Source of the DNA: an uncultured Eubacteriales bacterium
GTDB taxonomy: Bacteria > Bacillota > Clostridia > Oscillospirales > CAG-272
Reading direction: 5' to 3'
NCBI GenBank assembly: GCA_948467545.1
Contig: CAOKER010000003.1
Span: forward strand, 39,500 to 103,499
Length of the DNA stretch: 64,000 nucleotides
Below, piece after piece: positions 60,030 to 64,000 of this stretch (within the stretch, counting starts at the first letter, position 1; every line of letters starts with the position of its first letter). The notes beneath the pieces were generated by a model. That model ran no database searches. It saw nothing but the letters and a program-made list of their open reading frames with translations, and was not told the DNA's origin. The position numbers were made by a program, and so were the translations under genes.

Positions 60030-61157
60030 ATGAAAATACTTGTAGATGTGATGGGCGGAGATAATGCTCCTGATGCCGCTGTAATCGGTGCGCTCGATGC
60101 GGCAAAATCTTTTTCGGACCTTTCTGTTACAATGATCGGCGATGAAGATGCAATACATGAAGCCGCCGCAAAGGCCGGAAGGATGGAAGAGCTTGAATCG
60201 GTTGGTATTGTACATACCGCTGAGGTTATTACGATGGAGGATCCGGCGCTAAGTATTGTGCGTGTAAAGACAGAATCTTCCATGGCAGTTGGTCTGAGGA
60301 TGCTTTCGGAGGGACGCGGAGATGCATTTATAAGCGCAGGAAATACCGGTGCTCTTCACGCAGGCTCGTCTCTGATCGTAAGGCGTATTCGCGGAATTCA
60401 GAGATCGGCTATTGCTACGGTACTTCCATTTGCCAGGCCGGTTCTTCTGATAGATTCCGGTGCCAATATTGAGGTAGAACCGTCTTATCTCAGACAGTTT
60501 GCCATTATGGGTTCTATATATATGAGTCATATTTTCGGAATTCAAAATCCGGAGGTTGGACTTCTGAATAACGGAACCGAATCGACAAAGGGAACAAAAA
60601 AGCTGATTGAGGCACATGAACTTCTTGAAGCGGATGAATCGATTAATTTTGTGGGAAATGTGGAGGGAAAAGAGGTTCCTCTTGGGAGATGCGATGTAAT
60701 TGTGACTGACGGCTTTACCGGAAATGTATTTCTGAAGCTTACTGAAGGACTCGGTTCATTTCTTCTTTCAAAGCTTAAAGAATGTTTTTATGAGAATATT
60801 ATAACAAAGGCGTCCGCGCTTTTACTTCACGGAAGTCTGAAGAAGATGAAAAACTCCTTTAGCGTATCCGAATACGGAGGGGCTCCGCTTCTCGGCCTTT
60901 CAAAGCCGGTTATAAAAGCGCACGGAAGCTCCGATGCGCGTGCTTTTACAATGGCTATACGGCGTGCGGCCGATTTTGCCGATACCGGCATCACGGTTGA
61001 AATTGCTAAATGGATTGAGGAAGATCACAGCCGAAAAGAAAGTATGCGGGAAGCCGGGGCGAATTCTGCGGAAGCGGCCGAAGAATCGGGAGAATCTTTT
61101 GAATCCGCTGATGATAAGGCAATATTTTCAGCGGATGCGGAAATGCCGAAGACCTAA
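60030..61157 (+). CDS. plsX: Phosphate acyltransferase PlsX
   Basis: Makes acyl-phosphate from acyl-ACP, the first step of phosphatidic acid synthesis with PlsY. The N-terminus ILVDVMGGDNAPDAAVIGALDA, AFISAGNTGALHAGSSLIVRRI, LLNNGTESTKGTKKLIEAH and DVIVTDGFTGNVFLKLTEG are diagnostic. The 375 residues include a C-terminal acidic extension of about 45 residues beyond the usual end. The usual downstream acpP is absent; the next gene is rnc after a 290-base spacer. Confidence 0.95.
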   Translation: MKILVDVMGGDNAPDAAVIGALDAAKSFSDLSVTMIGDEDAIHEAAAKAGRMEELESVGIVHTAEVITMEDPALSIVRVKTESSMAVGLRMLSEGRGDAFISAGNTGALHAGSSLIVRRIRGIQRSAIATVLPFARPVLLIDSGANIEVEPSYLRQFAIMGSIYMSHIFGIQNPEVGLLNNGTESTKGTKKLIEAHELLEADESINFVGNVEGKEVPLGRCDVIVTDGFTGNVFLKLTEGLGSFLLSKLKECFYENIITKASALLLHGSLKKMKNSFSVSEYGGAPLLGLSKPVIKAHGSSDARAFTMAIRRAADFADTGITVEIAKWIEEDHSRKESMREAGANSAEAAEESGESFESADDKAIFSADAEMPKT

Positions 61158-61448
61158 GCGTTAAATCTAAGAGTTATTTTTAAATTTATAGCAGGTATTA
61201 TCTAAAGAATTTTTTGCTGTGCTATCATGGTCTCCGCCGTTACAGCAGTGTTTTCCGCATTTTTCTGAGGACGGTATGTACTGTGCGGCGCAGAACTATC
61301 TATGTAGGTATTCTGACAATTGTTGAAAATGTAGGATATATTTAGATATGTCGGCGAAAAATGTCATAATATAAACTGTAGTATGAAATTTCATTTTGAC
61401 GGAACCGGTTGAATCTTTGAGTATGTACGAAAGGCAGGACTGTAAATT

Positions 61449-62174
61449 ATGAAAGGATCAGGAACAAATATGCCGGCGGACACGGCCGGACTTGAAAAGA
61501 CAATAGGATATGTCTTTAAAAACAAAAAGCTTCTTCATACTGCGCTTACACACTCTTCTTACTCAAATGAAAAACGTGCGCACGGAGATAATGAAAGCTG
61601 TAATGAACGGCTTGAATTTCTGGGCGACTCGGTACTTTCGCTTATTGTAAGCGATTATATTTTTTCGGTGTATCCGGATATGCCGGAGGGCGAACTTTCC
61701 AAGGTTAGGGCAGGAACAATATGCGAGAAAGCTCTTGCGGAATTTGCAAGAAATATTGGGCTTGGCGATTACCTTTTTCTTGGACGAGGAGAGGATCTTA
61801 CAAACGGAAGGAAGCGCCCTTCAATTTTGGCGGACGCATTTGAGGCGTTGCTTGCTTCAATTTATCTTGACGGTTCCATTGACGATGTAAGGCGTTTCCT
61901 GCTCCCGTTTGTTAAGAAAGAGATTAAAAACATATTTGAAAGCGGACATACCGCAGATTATAAGTCAATATTGCAGCAAATTGTTCAGCAGGAAAAGGGT
62001 GAGCTTCTTGAATATGTCTCGGTGAGAGAATCAGGACCTGCTCATAAACGCATATTTACAGTGGAAGCAAGACTTAATAACAATGTAATCGGTGTGGGAA
62101 CTGCCGGAAGCAAGCGTGAGGCGGAGCAGATTGCCGCGAGGGAAGCGCTTTCTTTGTTCGGAGATAACACTTGA
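61449..62174 (+). CDS. rnc: Ribonuclease III
   Basis: A double-stranded RNA endonuclease processing rRNA and mRNA. The catalytic signature is ERLEFLGDSVLSL, with a second acidic site in DAFEALLASIYLDG. The C-terminal dsRNA-binding domain begins DYKSILQQIVQ and ends GSKREAEQIAAREALSLF. The 241 residues are a normal length. RBS AGGCAGGA. It is followed by the radical SAM gene and smc, an order common in Clostridia. Confidence 0.96.
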   Translation: MKGSGTNMPADTAGLEKTIGYVFKNKKLLHTALTHSSYSNEKRAHGDNESCNERLEFLGDSVLSLIVSDYIFSVYPDMPEGELSKVRAGTICEKALAEFARNIGLGDYLFLGRGEDLTNGRKRPSILADAFEALLASIYLDGSIDDVRRFLLPFVKKEIKNIFESGHTADYKSILQQIVQQEKGELLEYVSVRESGPAHKRIFTVEARLNNNVIGVGTAGSKREAEQIAAREALSLFGDNT

Positions 62175-62331
62175 GTTTAAGCAGATTTTTAAACATGTTT
62201 GTCGGGTAAGCGTGTGTGTGTCGGACAAACAATGGTTAAACGTTAACCGGCATGATTCCGAACGATTATGAAAATCGGCGCTTTACAGTAGTTGAGGCCG
62301 TGTAAACCGGTACGTATAAAAGGCATATATA

Positions 62332-63372
62332 ATGAAACATATAAATATTCCCGTCTTTATACCGCATCTGGGATGTCCTAATACTTGTGTGTTCTGCAAT
62401 CAGAGAAAGATATCCGGAGTTAAGAATTTTGATATACGGGACGTTAAATATAATATTGAAAAGGTACTTGACGGAATTCGTGAGCCGAAAGATAAGCTTT
62501 ATACCGAGATTGCTTTTTTTGGGGGAAGCTTTACAGGACTTCCGAGAGATGAAATGATTGAGCTTCTTGAGCTTGTTCAGCCGTATCTTCTTGACGGAAG
62601 AGTGAATTCTCTGCGCTGTTCCACAAGACCGGACTATATTGATATTGAAGTAATCGGCATATTGAAGAAGTATGGAATTGGTACTGTAGAGCTTGGAGTT
62701 CAAAGTATGTCGGACAAAGTTCTGCAGCTTTGTAACAGGGGACACACAGCTGCCCGGTCTGAAGAAGCGTGTAAGCTTATCAAGGAGAGCGGGATGAGTC
62801 TTGTAGGACAGATGATGACAGGCCTTCCCGGATCGGAGCCGAGCGACGAACGGTATACCGCGATGAGACTCTGTATGGCTCGTGCCGATGCTGTGCGTAT
62901 CTATCCTACTATGGTTTTTGCCGATACGGAACTCGAAGAAATGATGAAAAACGGCAGGTACATTCCTCCGGACCGAGAGGACACTGTAGATCGCGTGGCT
63001 GATTTAATAGAAATTTTTGACGCAAATTCTGTTCCGATAATTCGGATAGGACTATGTTCCGGAACCGAGCTTGAAACCGATAGCGGTATAATGGCGGGAG
63101 GCTATGAGCCCGCTGTCGGAGATATGGCTTCAAGCCGTGTTATTTTACGGCGCATAATGTCGCAGCTTGTACCGTTGCTTGAGGGAACGGACAGGCAGAA
63201 CGGACTTGTACTTCGTGTTCAATGTGCGATGGGAATGACATCGGCTGTAAGCGGACACTGCAGGACGAACAAGAAGTATCTGAGGAGGCTTTGCGGAGTG
63301 ACCGATCTTTTGATTGCGGAAAATCCTGAGTTTTCTAAATATGATATTAAGGCTGATATTGTAAATAAGTGA
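62332..63372 (+). CDS. Elp3-like radical SAM protein
   Basis: A 346-residue cytosolic radical SAM enzyme. The cluster motif CPNTCVFCNQ (C-x3-C-x2-C) coordinates a [4Fe-4S] centre. FFGGSFTGLPRDEM and TVELGVQSMSDKVLQLCNRGHT match the Elp3/oxygen-independent coproporphyrinogen oxidase-like group. There is no acetyltransferase domain, unlike full Elp3. The gene regularly lies between rnc and smc in Clostridia, but its reaction is not established to my knowledge. RBS AAAGG nine bases before the ATG. Confidence 0.85.
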   Translation: MKHINIPVFIPHLGCPNTCVFCNQRKISGVKNFDIRDVKYNIEKVLDGIREPKDKLYTEIAFFGGSFTGLPRDEMIELLELVQPYLLDGRVNSLRCSTRPDYIDIEVIGILKKYGIGTVELGVQSMSDKVLQLCNRGHTAARSEEACKLIKESGMSLVGQMMTGLPGSEPSDERYTAMRLCMARADAVRIYPTMVFADTELEEMMKNGRYIPPDREDTVDRVADLIEIFDANSVPIIRIGLCSGTELETDSGIMAGGYEPAVGDMASSRVILRRIMSQLVPLLEGTDRQNGLVLRVQCAMGMTSAVSGHCRTNKKYLRRLCGVTDLLIAENPEFSKYDIKADIVNK

Positions 63373-63448
63373 AGATTACGCTTTGATGAGTCGGCTTTCC
63401 GCAGAGGTACGTACTGACTGACAGGTGCTCGGCTGCAGAGGTTTCGAT

Positions 63449-63508
63449 TCTATAGCGGTTCTATAGACGGCTCTATAGGAGGTTCTATAGGAGGCTCTGT
63501 GAGCGGCG
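63449..63508. repeat. 12-bp tandem repeat, TCTATAGGAGGT-like
   Basis: Five units (TCTATAGCGGT, TCTATAGACGGC, TCTATAGGAGGT, TCTATAGGAGGC, TCTGTGAGCGGC) in the spacer before smc. Units 3 and 4 carry AGGAGG, a fortuitous ribosome-site-like match. Confidence 0.8.
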
Positions 63509-63648
63509 CCGAATTATATTTTTCATTTTGCAGTATATTGCGGCGCCGCATCGGTTATGTAAGAGCTCAGATTTATTATACAATAGTTATATTGTTATAA
63601 TGGTTATATATTTTACCCGCTAATAATAAAAATGGATGGTTGTATATT

Positions 63649-64000
63649 TTGAAGTTAAAATCATTGGAGCTTCAGGGGTTCAAATCTTTTCCCGACCGAA
63701 CCGTACTGAACTTTAATCCAGGTGCCACAATTGTTGTTGGACCTAATGGGAGCGGAAAATCGAATATATCCGACGCTATCAGGTGGGTGCTTGGAGAGAC
63801 GTCAGCTAAGGGAGTACGTGGAAGCAAAATGGAGGATGTTATATTCTCCGGCTCAAATTCACGCAAAGCAATGTCGTCTGCTGAGGTTTCTCTCATCCTT
63901 GACAACAGCAGCGAATCCGGGAGAATACCCGACTGCGGAGATGAGATAGTGGTTACACGTCGTTGTCTCCGCGGCGGAGAAAGCGAGTACCTCATAGACA
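63649..64000 (+). CDS. smc: Chromosome segregation protein SMC, N-terminal fragment
   Basis: The gene starts with a TTG at 63649 and runs off the right edge; 117 codons are visible. The frame reads (M)KLKSLELQGFKSFPDRTVL, then Walker A VVGPNGSGKSNISDAIRWVLGE, SAKGVRGSKMEDVIFSGS and SSAEVSLILDNSS, the N-terminal ABC-type head of SMC. SMC dimers with ScpAB organise and segregate the chromosome. A weak GGATGG lies upstream of the TTG. The start codon choice is supported by the exact match with the usual SMC N-terminus. Confidence 0.93.
   Translation, partial: MKLKSLELQGFKSFPDRTVLNFNPGATIVVGPNGSGKSNISDAIRWVLGETSAKGVRGSKMEDVIFSGSNSRKAMSSAEVSLILDNSSESGRIPDCGDEIVVTRRCLRGGESEYLID

Overview
The window is a chromosomal segment of a spore-forming, low-to-mid GC Bacillota, most likely of class Clostridia and plausibly an uncultured gut lineage. 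Support comes from a SpoIIIAH homologue, a group II ECF transporter module next to truA, PPi-type phosphofructokinase, a T-box leader, sigma-A type promoters, strong AGGAGG-like ribosome sites, and the rnc/radical-SAM/smc order. I cannot name a species from the sequence. No phage, CRISPR array or rRNA is present. One tRNA (Glu, CTC) is present, plus one small mobile-element scar.

Layout. Positions 1-10 kb carry the htpG 3' end, a degenerate prephenate-dehydratase/ACT-like protein, pgcA, a class-I glutamine amidotransferase, spoIIIAH, recG and a trigger-factor-like lipoprotein. Positions 10-14.4 kb carry PPi-dependent pfk, tRNA-Glu and a three-gene accessory block (DUF4180; P-loop kinase fused to GNAT; GrpB fused to a Vat-type acetyltransferase). 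Positions 14.5-22.7 kb hold a minus-strand run DUF5711 - cvpA - clpE-like - a P-type ATPase that has lost its phosphorylation motif. Positions 23-31 kb hold truA/ecfT/ecfA2/ecfA1, an rRNA methyltransferase-like gene and ruvC/ruvA/ruvB. Positions 31-35 kb hold DUF4317, a zinc-ribbon membrane protein, a flavin reductase-like protein and an AlkD-like protein.

The most striking unit is 35.1-44.6 kb. A clear promoter and T-box leader (specifier read as ATC, Ile) precede a fused HTH-cupin-acyl-CoA synthetase, a P-loop ATPase, a four-subunit 2-oxoacid:ferredoxin oxidoreductase and a branched-chain aminotransferase, followed by metY and metA. T-box control means induction when charged tRNA runs short. 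I therefore infer that the set works in the biosynthetic direction: branched-chain fatty acid to acyl-CoA, reductive carboxylation to the 2-oxo acid, then transamination to the amino acid. Positions 44.7-52.8 kb hold L-lactate dehydrogenase, a TnpV remnant, a GNAT-nucleoside phosphorylase fusion, a clan GH-A-like glycosidase, a VanY-like carboxypeptidase and a membrane-anchored stalk protein. Positions 53-64 kb are housekeeping: infC (AUC start)-rpmI-rplT, an rRNA methyltransferase, dprA, topA, plsX, rnc, a radical SAM gene and the start of smc.

Intergenic DNA is unusual. About 110-bp palindromic elements recur with shared ends (near ATAACTGAAAGCAA on the left and TGACGGCGCTTTGCGCCTTA on the right). 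Many spacers also carry their own private, degenerate short tandem repeat (9-39 bp units). These repeats create false ORFs and misleading N-terminal extensions, for example on ruvA, recG and the AlkD-like gene, and the starts given here correct for this.
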